Source: Nephrocerus scutellatus
Taxonomy: Eukaryota > Arthropoda > Insecta > Diptera > Pipunculidae
DNA: 64,000 nt
Assembly (NCBI GenBank): GCA_947095585.1
Contig: OX352762.1
Location: 97,810,249-97,874,248, forward strand
Direction: 5' to 3'
This document shows, one piece after another, positions 33,492 through 45,200 of this stretch; position 1 is the stretch's first letter; every line of letters begins with the position of its first letter. The position numbers were made by a program, and so were the translations under genes. The notes under the pieces were generated by a model. The model was given only the letters and a program-made list of their open reading frames with translations. It did no database searches and was not told where the DNA came from.

Positions 33492-35770
33492 CAGGGTGTA
33501 TCCGTTAAGGTGGCAAGTACTTAAAGGGGTGATTCCTTGGTTAATTTCGTGAAAAAAAATCGTATGGGAAGGGGGGGGTCTATTTTCACCCCCTGCGGTG
33601 TACATAGCGTTTTAGTACGAAGAGATGTACTTTTGACCTTACATCACTTCACACCCTGTAACTTTTGAACGCTTCTAGCTACGAGGCCACTGTTGGTCAT
33701 TTTTGAAAGAAAATTAAATTTATAAGATCAAATAATTAACATTTTCTTTAATTCTTGAAACCGTTACCGATATAAACGTCTTCAAAATCCAAAAATGTTT
33801 TTTCTTTTCTTAAATTTTATTTTCAAACGCGAATATTTCGAAAATCGCTCTCGGATAATTTTTTTTTGACAAATGCAATAATAAAGCCTATTCAATTTTC
33901 TACAAATCCACCTCACAATATTTATGCATTCGGTCAACAGAAGCAGGGTTAAAAGTGAAAGTATGTAAAATGAACGAAAACGTACTTTTGACCTTACATG
34001 ACTTCACACCCTATAACTCTTGAACGCTTTCAGACACGAGGTTACTATTAATCTTTTTTGAAAGAATAGTACATTTTTAAGATCAAACAATGTATATTTT
34101 TTTAAATTATTTTAGCCATAAAAATAAAGGTCGTCAAATTCAAAACAACATTATTAAAAATTATTTTTACCAACACGATTATTTCGAGAAATACTCTTGG
34201 ATACATTTTTTTGATAAATACAGTATTAAAGCCTGTTCAAATTTCTACAAATACATTTCAAAATATTTATGCATTCTGTCAACAAGACCAAGATAGTGCG
34301 GGTTGTGTTACTACTACTACGCATAAGAAGGGTTGCATCACGTCCTAGTGTTCCTGCAGCAACAGTGCAACAAATGCTGCGTTGCTTTGGCTAATCCAGC
34401 TTGGCTTTACAAAAGCAACAGCTTTTGGCTTTAAATGGGCTTTAAATGTTCGATGCATTTTAATTGTTATGTGTGTTAAACAAAACACCGCCTTACGGTG
34501 AGCGCTATAACTTAAAAATGGCTTTAGTTATAAATCCTAAAAACTTTTTGGATTTATTTTCGGCTTTATGCTTATGCGATTTTGTTGTAAGCCAAGCTGG
34601 ATTAGCCAAAGCAACGCAGCAAAAATTACACGGGCAGTGGATGCACCCTTACCACTTCACTCTAGTGCATAGTCTGCTTCAAAAAGACTTACCAAGAAGG
34701 ACCTAATTTTGTTAGTCGATTTCACAACATCGAATGGACAAATAAAATTGGTGGTCAAAATGGACACATGCAAATTTTGTCCACTCACAAAATTAGGTCC
34801 TTTTGGGTATGCCCTGTTGAAGCAGATTATGCACTGGAGTGAACTGGCAAGGATTCATCCGTTCCACGTGTAATTTTGTTGCACTCTTGCTACGGGAACA
34901 CTGAGACGTCATGCAACTCTTTTTTTACGTATAGTAGTAACACAACCCGCACTATCTCCCTCTTTTTGACTGAATGCACAAATATTGTGATATGGATTTG
35001 TAGGAGATTGCTTTAATAGGCTTTAATACTGCATTTGTCAAAAAAATGTAACCGATAGGATTTCTCGATTTAATCGTGTTTGTGAAAAAATTTATTTTGA
35101 AGGCCTTCTTATCGCTATCGCTTAAATAATTTAAAAAAATGAACATTGTTTGATCTTAAAAATGGTCCTAAAAACTCTTCTTTTTTAAAAAAAGATTAAT
35201 AGTAACCTTGTGTCTGGAAGCGTTCAAGAGTTATAGGGTGTGAAGTCACGTAAGGTCAAAAGTACGTTTTCGTTCATTTTACAAACTTTCACTTTTAACC
35301 CTGCTCCTGTTGATCGAATGCATAATTATTGTGAGGTGGATTTGTAGAAAATTGAATAGGCTTTATTATTTATTTATTTAGGCTTTATTTATTTGTCAAG
35401 AAAAAATTATCCAAGAGCTATTTTCGAAATATTCGCGTTTGAAAATAAAATTTATGAAAAGAAAAAACATTTTTGGATTTTGACGACGTTTATATCAGTA
35501 ACGGTTTCAAGAATTTAAAAAAATATTTATTATTTGATCTTATAAATTTAATTTTCTTTCAAAAATGACCAACAGTGGCCTTGTAGCTAGAAGCGTTCAA
35601 GAGCTACAGGGTGTGAAGTGATGTAAGATCAAAAGTACATCTCTTCGCATTAAAACGCTACGTACACCGCAGGGGGTGAAAAAAGACCCCCCTTCCCAGA
35701 CGATTTTTTTCACGAAATTAACCAAGGAATCATCCCTTTAAGTATTTGCCACCTTAACGGATACACCCTG
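33492..35770. mobile_element. 2.28-kb palindromic (foldback-like) element
   Basis: The ends CAGGGTGTATCCGTTAAGGT and its exact inverted form lie at 33492 and 35770, flanked by TA on both sides (33490-33491 and 35771-35772). The inverted arms run almost to the middle: about 33492-34712 on the left, including a 250-bp nested MITE, and 34784-35770 on the right, leaving about 70 bp of spacer. Within each arm a unit of about 355 bp starting ACTTTTGACCTTACAT is repeated in tandem (33629 and 33984 on the left). I see no transposase motif. TA flanks and the CAGGGT start point to mobilisation by a Tc1/mariner transposase; this is inference. Confidence 0.88.
34375..34621 (+). mobile_element. TGCTGCGTTGC MITE (copy 1), nested in the palindrome
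   Basis: 247 bp with ends TGCTGCGTTGCTTTGGCTAA and its inverse (about 30 bp continuing TCCAGCTTGGC). AAA lies on each side (34372-34374 and 34622-34624). The opposite arm of the palindrome (34867-34884) carries the uninterrupted sequence with a single AAA, which proves a 3-bp target duplication. Confidence 0.9.
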
Positions 35771-35772
35771 TA

Positions 35773-36004
35773 TACATATATAAAAGTGAAATTTGGTTCC
35801 GTGTGAACTACCAAGCCCTTCAATCCTCTATCTGTTTAGGGTTTTTACCATGTAGGGGTTTTATACGATAATGAACACATATTTTGAAATTGATCAGACC
35901 CCTGTGTCAAGGGGTTACAATACGAATTGTTTTCACAAATTATGAATTTTTTAGAATTTTTGAATAGTAACGTTCTGAAATTTTGCACAATTGTTTGGTA
36001 TTTA
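35773..36004. other. Short spacer without a gene
   Basis: AT-rich spacer between the palindrome and the Harbinger relic. Confidence 0.4.
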
Positions 36005-37086
36005 AAGGTGTGTCCACACCTTGTTTCCATTGGATTTTTTTTTGTTCCCTGGAACACGTTCCTACTATCGTGAATTTCCCTCGGAATGTTTTTCTTTGGG
36101 AACAAGTTTCAGTGTTTCAAAATGTTGCTGAAATGTTTTTTTTGTGGAAGCTTCGAGAAACATTTCTGGAATGTTTCTTTGTTTCCCATTTTATCTATAC
36201 GTTTTTGTACTTGAAGATGGATTGGAAAGAAGTAACACTGATAGCGTTGTGTTTTATCATCTTGAAACAAATAGAAAAAAATAAAAACCAAGACAGTGTC
36301 AAAGACATATTTTGAAAAGTAAAAATAATTCAGGAGTTCGTATTAGAAGAACTCAAAATCGATAGCTTGTGTGGATATAGAAATTTCTCGAGGATGTCAA
36401 GTGAGGATTTCGAGGTTCTTGTTAGTTTGGTTTGTTATAGTATCATAGAATTAGAAAACAAAATACGAATTTCAGATCGAGTATATGTGTTGAAGATGTA
36501 TTTGTTTAAAATTTCAAAATAAAGCCTATCTTCTATTGTACCCGAAGTTTGCGAAGAATTTGTAACTGGTTCTGTTTTGACTAGTCTTTATTTAAATTTT
36601 CTTTTGTCAAATAGTTCCGGTGACAGAATCGGAATGGCTGAAAATTGCAGATGGTTTTGATAAAAGGTGGCAATTTAAGCAATATATTGGTGCAATGGAT
36701 GGTCGTCATATAATTATAACATCACCTTCTAACGGGGGTACTAACAACTTCAACTACAAAGGACTTTTAAGGGGCAACTATAATGTACTTGAGTTTGGTT
36801 AATTTAGCTGATGTTAACGACTCATTACATGCAATTCAAATATGATGTTACCATAATGTGATTTTGGTCGGTTTAGTCAAATGTTCGTTAATTTACGTGG
36901 GATTAAGCAAGGTGTCAGTGAAGTGAGACATTCGGTGTGGAAATGTGACAACCGAGAGAAGTTGTTTAACATGCAAGTAGTTGCTAAAGTTCATTACCCT
37001 TTTTCAGAAATGTTTCTTCAAAGTTTTATAAATGTTTCTTAAATGTTTCAAAAATGTTTATTGGTGTGGACTGTGGACACACCTTA
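36005..37086 (+). mobile_element. PIF/Harbinger element relic with inverted ends
   Basis: The left end AAGGTGTGTCCACA (36005 onward) and the right end TGTGGACACACCTT (37073-37086) are inverted. Subterminal AAATGTTTC/GAAACATTT words are frequent near both ends (36115-36190 and 37008-37060). The enclosed transposase is partial. About 1.08 kb, much shorter than an autonomous element. Confidence 0.75.
36380..36802 (+). pseudogene. Harbinger transposase (DDE_4 type) fragment
   Basis: At about 36380-36430 the plus strand reads NFSRMSSEDFEVLVSL, the N-terminal conserved part. After stops and frame changes, 36611-36802 reads VTESEWLKIADGFDKRWQFK, YIGAMDGRHIIIT (first catalytic Asp) and NNFNYKGLLRGNYNV. 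The remaining catalytic residues and the C-terminus are deleted. These motifs are specific to PIF/Harbinger nucleases (HARBI1/ALP1-like). Confidence 0.85.
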
Positions 37087-38726
37087 CGAACACAAGAACC
37101 GCCTTATTTTGGAAGGGGTCGGACACTATGGTCAGGGTGGACCCTGATTTTTTTCTTCGAATTATTTTCATAAATTATCCAAACATTTTATGTAACAGCC
37201 CCCTTCAGTCTTGCAAACGAATACGAACCCGTCATTATTTTGGAACGGAATCTTTGGGTCAGTCGATCCCATACACATTTTTGCCATGTTGCTAAAATGT
37301 CTAAATCTCTAAGTCTGGAGTCTGTATGATGCGTTAGCGCTCACTGCCTGTGAAGCGAAGCGTCACGAACCCCTGGCTATGGAAAGCGAAGCTAGTTAAT
37401 CATATTCTACACATTACGTCTTATATGTGAAGATACGATTCACAATATCGGTCGCACCTTTCTACAGTTAAGTTTAATTCCAGTAAATTCACAAATAGTC
37501 CAGCTAAACGATTGCAATAATGGTGTTTATTGTCTTGTTAACTTGGCTTACTGCTTACTCTAGTTCGAGCAATCGTGACTAATAAATCGGGTCGATCGAG
37601 AGAATGGGGAAACGGATCGGTAGCAGCTAAACATTCATCTAAAAATACACATTGCACACCAACAAAGTGCATTACTTTCATTGCTTTTTTTGTTTCATTT
37701 TATAACAACAACACGCTTGCGAACCGCGGCGGTATCACAAGAAAATGTACATTATACCAATGTTCGGACTGCGGACATTCCATTCATTCATAGAAAAATA
37801 TGAAAAACTATTTTCGCGCTATTGAAAGCGATTTGGTTGGTCGACGCGCTGGACAGCCATCGATGCCGCCTAAGAAGCCAACTGGAATAGTCGTCCAAGT
37901 GTGCTATGGGTATATGTTGTTACGGAGCTTTTCCCTTTAGCCAATGATTGTTTGTTTGTTGGCGGTGGTGGAGGTGGTCGATTTTCTTCTACAAAAGGTC
38001 TATCTACGGATAAAGGAATGTATAAACTAAGGCACGGTTACGCGGTACGATCATAATTTCATTATTGATGAGGATTTTTGAGCGTCTACTTGAAGAGTGA
38101 AAGTTTTCAATAAATCGACATATCTATACACTTCTGACCACCACAAAAGATTTTTGAGTTACATTATTTTAAAAATAACCTTAAATTGTCTGATCATTAA
38201 ATTTTAAGTTTGAAACTAATTCATTTCGTCCACGCATACCCATTTACCCATTTACATCTTAAACTAAGTTTATCTGAATTTTATGAAACTTTTGTTGTTG
38301 AAAGAATTAAAAAAGTTAATGCAAATCTTGGGCATAGCGGGCAACGGTTACTCTTTTTCCCACATGGAAGCACCCGTCACCCAAACATAAAAAAAATTCC
38401 ATCTTGTTTGCTTTTTGTTAAGAACGATAAACTCCTTCCTTATTTTTATTGTATTGATGAGTCAAATAGGTTTGCCAAACAGTGGTTCTCTTTTCCGGTT
38501 TTTGGGAATATCGTTTACCATAATATTGTGTTTAATGAACTTTTCCGTGCATGGGATGGTAGATCCATTAATTCCATATATAACTCGACATCCACAAATA
38601 GCCTGAAATTGTTTATTTTGTAATGCTACGTAGCATACTTTTCGGCAGATGGTTAACAATTTTTTGTGTTTTTGCCTTGTTAAAGCTTAAAGCTTAAGCT
38701 TTTTTTGGGATAAATTGGCTGAAAAC
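37087..38726. other. No supported gene
   Basis: The longest frame, 38210-38623 (137 codons), has no signal, repeat or family that I recognise. It starts in an AT-rich tract and overlaps another open frame, so I do not call it. GC content rises near 37840-38000 (GGCGGTGGTGGAGGTGG) without a clear exon. Confidence 0.35.
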
Positions 38727-39247
38727 TAGAAAACTGCTATCTCGTTTCTCCGCCGCTAGTTTTTAATAAAAAGAAAGTAGATCAGGTTAATACTTCCATT
38801 AAATTATCTCTAAATTAAGTCTAGATACAATATTTTGTATATATTATATTTAACTATTTTTAAATATCGAGTCGAAAGCCCTGGTAGCTAGAGCTCATAC
38901 TACCTTATTAAGTGTAATAATTTATTATTATATTTAGTCCTAATAAATAAATAAAAATTAAATAAGAAAGTAGATCAGTAAAATATATTTAATATTCACC
39001 TTCTCAGTAGGTGCGAGTGCGTACACAATAGTGATAACAATGAGAAAATGTCAAATAAAAGCTGCTAGCCGGCTGAAAAAAATTTTAACTGCATTACATT
39101 TTCAATACAATTTTTGACACTTGTTTCATTTTGCTGTCACTATTGTGTACGCACTCGCACCTACTGAGAAGCTGAATATAAAATTTATGTTACTGTTCTA
39201 CTTTATTTTTATTGAAAACTAGCCGTGGATAAACGAGATAGCAAGTT
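38727..39247. mobile_element. Inverted-repeat element with nested MITE
   Basis: Left AACTGCTATCTCGTTTCTCC, GCCGCTAGTTTTTAATAAAA and right (reverse complement) AACTTGCTATCTCGTTTATC, ACGGCTAGTTTTCAATAAAA pair over more than 50 bp. A partial third end lies at 39344-39385. No transposase. Confidence 0.6.
38992..39179. mobile_element. 188-bp hairpin MITE
   Basis: The arms ATATTCACCTTCTCAGTAGG, TGCGAGTGCGTACACAATAG and the right-hand ATATTCAGCTTCTCAGTAGG (reverse complement) match over about 45 bp with one difference. The matching arms suggest a fairly young copy. Confidence 0.8.
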
Positions 39248-40099
39248 ATTTTTTGAAAGACATAGGATGCAGCCCAATTTCCAAAACGCATGGAAAAAGG
39301 CGTTGGTCGGAAAAGGACTACTATTACTACCATAAGTTGCTATCTCCTTTATCCGCCGCTAGTTTTTAGCCAATTTACATTCACAAAAAAAGGTAGTGTC
39401 ATCGAAAGCTTTAGTTTGATTTTTTGAGCAGGGAAAATTGTTAAAAATGTCTTTACATTTTTAAATAGATTCCTTTAAAACATATTCTGGGTAAAAAAAA
39501 AACATGTTTTTCTTAAAAAAACTGATAGTATATTTCATTTGTCTAAATTTATATACAAGTGATAGTAGTAACCACTAGAATCTACTCATCTTAATTGGTT
39601 GGGGTAAATGTTAAAAACTAGATTTGCAAAGCATGTGACGGAAGCAACGCAAAAAGTTGACCAACTTTCAAATTTTCTCTCCCGCAAATGTTTTGACAGT
39701 TCTCTCACAGCTGTTTAAAGTTTATTTTGCAATTTCTTTTGCCTATACAGTGACAACTTATTTATTGGGTCACCTCTTTGCGTTATGCAAGGCAACATCA
39801 ACGAACACGTTGCCGCAATGGACGCCACGGATTCTATGGGCTAACCCCTTAAAGCGTAGTGTTGAATTTTGACAGTCATTTTGAGAAAACTGATATACCC
39901 TTTTGTTGTGTTCGAGCAAATGAAATTAATTTAAAAAAAAAGATGCGTGTCAGCTCCGACGCGTGACTGTCTCCTTAAGAATCAATTTTCATATATAAGA
40001 CGCGTCTCATGCATCACAAATTACGTTATCGCAAGCCAAGCGCTAACCAATGGTTTTAATACAAGTCTCATCAAATTCTGACTAGTAGAAGCCGATATA
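39248..40099. other. No supported gene
   Basis: AT-rich DNA. The open frame at 39657-39872 has no family likeness. The segment near 39955-40030 (GACGCGTGACTGTCTCC and following) begins a block of satellite-like words. Confidence 0.4.
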
Positions 40100-40350
40100 T
40101 ACCAGTTTTATTATTCCATGCATTACACACGCCACACACGACGCGTGACATGCATCACACGCGGAATATCAAAATTGCTGTGTGAGATATAGCTCACAAT
40201 ATTTAAAAAATTGATTTTAATAATTAATTTTTAATTTAATTTAATTTCTTTACACGCGCCACACACATATCACAAATTACGTTATGGCAAGCCCACGCGC
40301 CACACACGACGCGTGACAAAATTTCAGCTCTCTAGGTCGTGTGAAAGGTC
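40100..40350 (-). repeat. 136-bp repeat family fragments
   Basis: CACACACGACGCGTGACA occurs twice (about 40134 and 40302). CAGCTCTCTAGGTCGTGTGA follows the second. This matches the minus-strand form of the unit at 12.6-13.0 kb. Confidence 0.6.
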
Positions 40351-40729
40351 AACCACCATCGACTTCACTTTTTGTTAACGCTCTTGTTAACATGTTAAAA
40401 CTCGATTTCACTCCCCATAAAATGTGTTATGTAATTTTTTCTATGCATATATGAAAATTGATTCTTAAGGAGTAAACTCCAATAAAACAAAACATCTTTG
40501 AATATTTACGTTTAATTTATATAGGAATTTTTATTTTCGCTAACGCGATTGGGTTTTGCTGTCGATGAAATACATTTTGAGTATACCACCAATGACAACT
40601 AAATACATGCAGTTTTCCTTAATTGATATTTGTCATTGGGTCGCATAATTCCATAAATGTAATTTGTATGTGGTTAAGTGAATTTTGACAGCAAACTGAC
40701 GCTGTCGTTCTAATTTAACCCACGTTCCA

Positions 40730-40960
40730 TTGGACTGAAGTGTACAACAATTTATTTTAAATAAATGAACGACTATACACTAAAATTGAGCTACTGAAGT
40801 GAAGAGACTGTTCAATTAGTATTCTTCACATCAGATATAAGTCATTGTTACTCATCTGAACTAACTACACGAGCTGAACACCTCCTCACTTACTTCAGTT
40901 GCCCGATTTTGCCAAATTTTTTTACTGAATTGAAGAATCGAACCCGAACGCGGCTTTAGT
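40730..40960 (-). repeat. Family C repeat, inverted
   Basis: GAGCTACTGAAGTGAAGAGA, ATTGTTACTCATCTGAACTA and CTTACTTCAGTTGCCCGATT are reverse complements of the family C words at 22.5 and 30.5 kb. Confidence 0.6.
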
Positions 40961-41354
40961 TACAGCAGTAATATTAGTGGCAGTTAGTAGATGTATTAGA
41001 ATTCTAAATATTAATTTTACACATCCTCGTCCGTGCATTTCTGTATGCACTATAAAGACTCCACCACAGTTTTTTGACACGTCCAGTCAAAGTACCCCAT
41101 AAAGCTATATTTCTATCAACATTTTTCTTCCATCCAATAATTATTTGCTAATGTGTCAAATTTCTTCCAATTGTAGACAGCTAGTAGATATATTTATACA
41201 TATATCCTTGTTATATTATTTATATGCTCAAATTACTTGCAAGTGGCAGATTGTTTCCAATTGTTGCTTTCTTCAATACATTTTATATTTTTAATCGAAA
41301 ACTTTTACGAATAGATATATTAAAAATGTTACTGTTTTATTTTATATAATCTAT
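40961..41354. other. No supported gene
   Basis: AT-rich DNA; no recognised feature. Confidence 0.4.
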
Positions 41355-41607
41355 TGCTGTGTTGCTTTGGCTAATCCAGCTTGGATTACAACAACAATCG
41401 CATAAGCGATTTTTTAGGATTTATTACTAAAGCCATTTTTTAGTTATAGCGCTCCCCGTTAGGCGGTGATAAAGCGACATGAAGCCGAAGTAAATAAAAA
41501 TGTTCAGGATTAAGGAAACTAAAGCCATTTTATGCTCACCGTAAGGCGGTAAAGCCAAAATCTGTTGCTTTGTAAAGCCAAGCTGGCTTTGCCAAAGCAA
41601 CGCAGCA
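41355..41607. mobile_element. TGCTGCGTTGC MITE (copy 2)
   Basis: 253 bp with ends TGCTGTGTTGCTTTGGCTAA and inverse. TAT flanks both sides (41352-41354 and 41608-41610), a 3-bp duplication. Internal words such as GCTCACCGTAAGGCGGTAAA match copies 1 and 3. Confidence 0.85.
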
Positions 41608-42076
41608 TATATTTACAAAAAAAATAAAGCTACAAAACAGCTTAAAGAAGTAACCTAACCTGAATTACCAATTCTGGGGTTTTGATTTTATTCTTTTAAA
41701 ATAATCCTAATCTTGATAAAAGAAAAGATCTGGCATTACTGATCAGCCATTATCATACAGGTACATGTAACTCAACACGTTTGACGACTCCTGCTAAACA
41801 ACTTTGACGTTTTAAATTCTACAATTTCTTTGCCATCATCATCATGCAATTCTTGCGTTCCGGCGATCGGTGATATTACTCGTTCAGTTCTGTTTTTTTG
41901 TAGAAGTTCGCGTTTTCGTGGTGCGTTTAAATGTTTTCTATGTCAGTTGGAGTTGTTTACTTGTCGTTTTTATTATCCTTAAATTTTCTTACAGAAAATA
42001 TATATATATATTTGTTTGTGTGATAATAAGTTGTGATGAATGTGTTTTAATAAAATGTAGTTCGTAAATATAATTA
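41608..42076 (+). promoter_or_regulatory. Likely promoter and 5' UTR of the CEP350-like gene
   Basis: An initiator-like TCAGTT is at 41884-41889, 188 bp before the ATG, within a locally GC-richer stretch (41850-41930). No TATA box is evident. This is a prediction only; the true first exon could lie further upstream. Confidence 0.35.
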
Positions 42077-42293
42077 ATGTCCTCCAAACAAAGCATTCCA
42101 AATTCTCCAGTCCGTTGGATGGAAACAACGCCGATAAACAGCATTCCTCAACATTGCGGACATGAAAACAGCCGCGCCGACGACAAAAACAACGCCAGCC
42201 GCTCTGACGGCGGCAATAACGAGGAGACTCCTATAGCAACAGCAAACGGTGGTGCAGGAAGCAAAAATTCATCTTCTGATGCTACTGCCACAG
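42077..42293 (+). CDS. CEP350-like exon 1 (coding part)
   Basis: It starts at ATG 42077 (MSSKQSIPNSPVRWMETTP) and is Asn/Ser/Asp-rich. It ends GCCACAG before GTAGAC, leaving one base that pairs with the first two bases of exon 2 to code Asp. Reading on past the donor meets a stop within two codons. Confidence 0.7.
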
Positions 42294-45200
42294 GTAGACA
42301 ATAAATGTTTAAACGATTTTTGTTGTTGTGTATATTTAAAAATTTAACGAAAATTCAATTTATTCATCCTAATGAAGAAAATTTTTTACATTTTTGCTTA
42401 CATGGCAAGTATTTTTGACGACGTCTTCGGATTATACTGCGTTTGTGATTATTTCACATTACATTTTTTTATTTAAGTGGATTTTATACGTGCAATGTGA
42501 ATATGGCATGAAATTTGCAATTATCTTTGGTTTGCTTCAATAATGGAAGCTTTATTTATCAGTGCTTTAGGAATAAAGAGGAGGGATAATCTATAATTAA
42601 AAAAAAAGTTAATTTTTTTTTGTTTTTCAAATGTTTATTCTCACATGCCCTCTAAAGTATTATTATAACGTTTTTCGATTCTCACTAATGTTTTTTCCCA
42701 ATTTTTTCTGGTTCTTGCCTAAAAAAATTTTTCCAAATGTTTTCCAAGCCAAATGTTATCTGAAGTGCTAAGTACTCCGGTTCCGAAGTTATGTATTAAA
42801 AGTTTAAGGGGCATTTCAGATCGTAGTGAGCTCTTAATATTAATTATATTCAATTAAAACAAACCAAACCTTGTCAATGAAATGGAAAAATAGAAATTAT
42901 AACCATTTTAAACTGGTCAATAAATTATTTAAGTAGGCGCCGAAGATCAGTGTTTAGTACGTCAGACTATTAAGCTGGAGGTTTGATTTTCGAATCTCAC
43001 ACAAAGTCACAAATGCTCCCAAAACGTCCGATGGTATTACTTGTTATAAGAAATCTTCTCAATTCACCTTTCGGAAAAGGCTTTAAAATAGTAGTTTCCT
43101 TCCAATTGTGTGCAAAAATATAACACGCACAACATGAATGCTCTCGAGAAGCTATTCCCTGAACTAAAACGGTCTGTTGTTATTATTAATAATAAATAAA
43201 CTGTTTTAAGAAATAAAATAACTAGATCCAATTGTTTTATACCTAAACTCTATATACTAATTGGCTATATAGACTAAATGCTGCTAAGACATTGCTGAAA
43301 TGCCAGGACACGAATCCAAAAGGTTAAGATTTTCTCTTTGGACCGTGAGGATACACTTAGAACCCTGCTTCAGATTCATTTCCCAGGTTCGTCTACTCGT
43401 GCACCAAACACCTGCCCGAACGGATCTGATCAAAGGGTCTGCATTGCTAGTAGAGTAAATAGTTTTTCCGGCAGAATCTTCAGTCCAGATAAGGTTAAAT
43501 GGGCAGTATGCTTCTATAGGGTGATGGCATTTTTGCAGAAGGCAATGGTCAAGACTCGACCAACCAATGGATAAGGGTTATGCTTGAAAGTCGAGATATT
43601 ACTTCCTGTTCAGGAGGTGTGTCTGTGACCGTGGCGTCCCCAGCGGGGAAGCCCTTCTCCCCTTATATGATCACTAGTCATTGACAATCTTCTAGTCGAT
43701 CTGCATAGATCAGTCTACATCGCCATTGCATATGCGGATGACTTGGCGATTCTTGTTAGTAGTAAACAAAGCAAGACCATTTCTAGAGTTATGCAATGTG
43801 CTTTACTAAACGTTTTAGAATGGTGCACCAGAGCAGCAAAACCGTTATTTAAATATCTCGGAATTATCCTTTATCCACGACTTTGCTACTGGTAGAGAGA
43901 GTAGAGAGTTTGCAATATCTTGGGAGTATTGTCTCGACGGAGGTGCAACTGAACAGGACATTGTCAACCGAATCGGCAAAGCAAAATCAGTGTACGGAAT
44001 GATGTTCATGATATGGCGAAGCCATGCGATCAGCTTAAACACCAAGCTGCCACTGTTCCGTTCAAATATTGAATCTGTGCTGTTTTATGGGTGCAGCACT
44101 TGGAAGGTGACCGCTACTATCACAAAAAGATTACAAACGTTCGTAAATAGGGGCCTACGGAACATCTTAAGATTTTTCTGGCCTAACCGCGTCTCTAACG
44201 AACATCTTCACCAGAGAACGGGTCAGGAACTGCACTATCTTCAAGATTATCTTCAGGGAGTACTATTTCAACAGGTTATTTGAGGTAGCAATACTGGACC
44301 GTGCGTGGGCACCGTGGCTAAGTGAAAATGCGCATGGCTACTGTGCAGGGGTTCATGGTTCGAAACCCAGTAACACCAAAAGTATTTTTCCATGTATTCC
44401 ACCTCTCGCAAATGGGTGACAAACGTTTCGAGGGTTATAACTTGTCACGGAAAGCTTCTCAATTCGTATCCGGCCTTAAATTGTAGGTCCTTTCCATTTG
44501 TGTCCAAAAATATACATGCGCTACACAAATGGTCGCGAGAAGCTAGGCCTTGGACCGCAACGGTCTGTCGCGCCGAATATTGTTATACTGGACCGTGCAA
44601 ACTGATCTAATGGTGTTCTGGCACTTAATGAACTCTCTATTAGTCTAGTGCTGCTACGATGCACTGGATTACCTTGCCCGACAACACAGAGTCATCAAGG
44701 TATTACATGCAACGAATCTACTGCCGCCACAGCACTGATTAACAAATGGGAAAGTAAACTTCGTCTGGACCACTGTGAAAATGTCCCAGGGTTGAGGCAA
44801 TACAAACAATTAATCAGACCCTTTTCCTACAAGGGAATCGCTAATCTAGACAAGCTTTCTCACAGGTCACGGTGGCTTTCGGTATCACCTTAACAAAATC
44901 AATCTAAGCTCTAGCTTCTCTGTGAATGCCCAGCATTACTTCGGTTAAGTAGACGGACGTATTTTCCATAAGAAAATATGTTCGTCGACGGAGCTGAGAA
45001 ACTTTCCCACATATTATCCTTCATGGTGGTGGTACGTCTCTTTGATTAATTACATCCTATAGACAATAGATCGCATTCGGTCGTTTTTACGAGTTAATAG
45101 CTGGGATGCTTCTCTACCCGTACACCCAGTGAGCTAAATAGCAATCCCTCTGTTTGCTCAAAATTTGACACACCAAAATTGTTTCATCTATACCTGCCTA

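Noticed and set aside
38210..38623. 137-codon open frame on the plus strand
   Set aside because: No domain, no signal peptide, no splice partner and no repeat link that I recognise. It overlaps another open frame and lies in transposon-rich DNA. A transcript or ortholog would be needed.
44301..44380. True tRNA gene at the SINE heads
   Set aside because: Box A and box B are present, but no acceptor stem pairs, and the copies share a long non-tRNA body and a target duplication.
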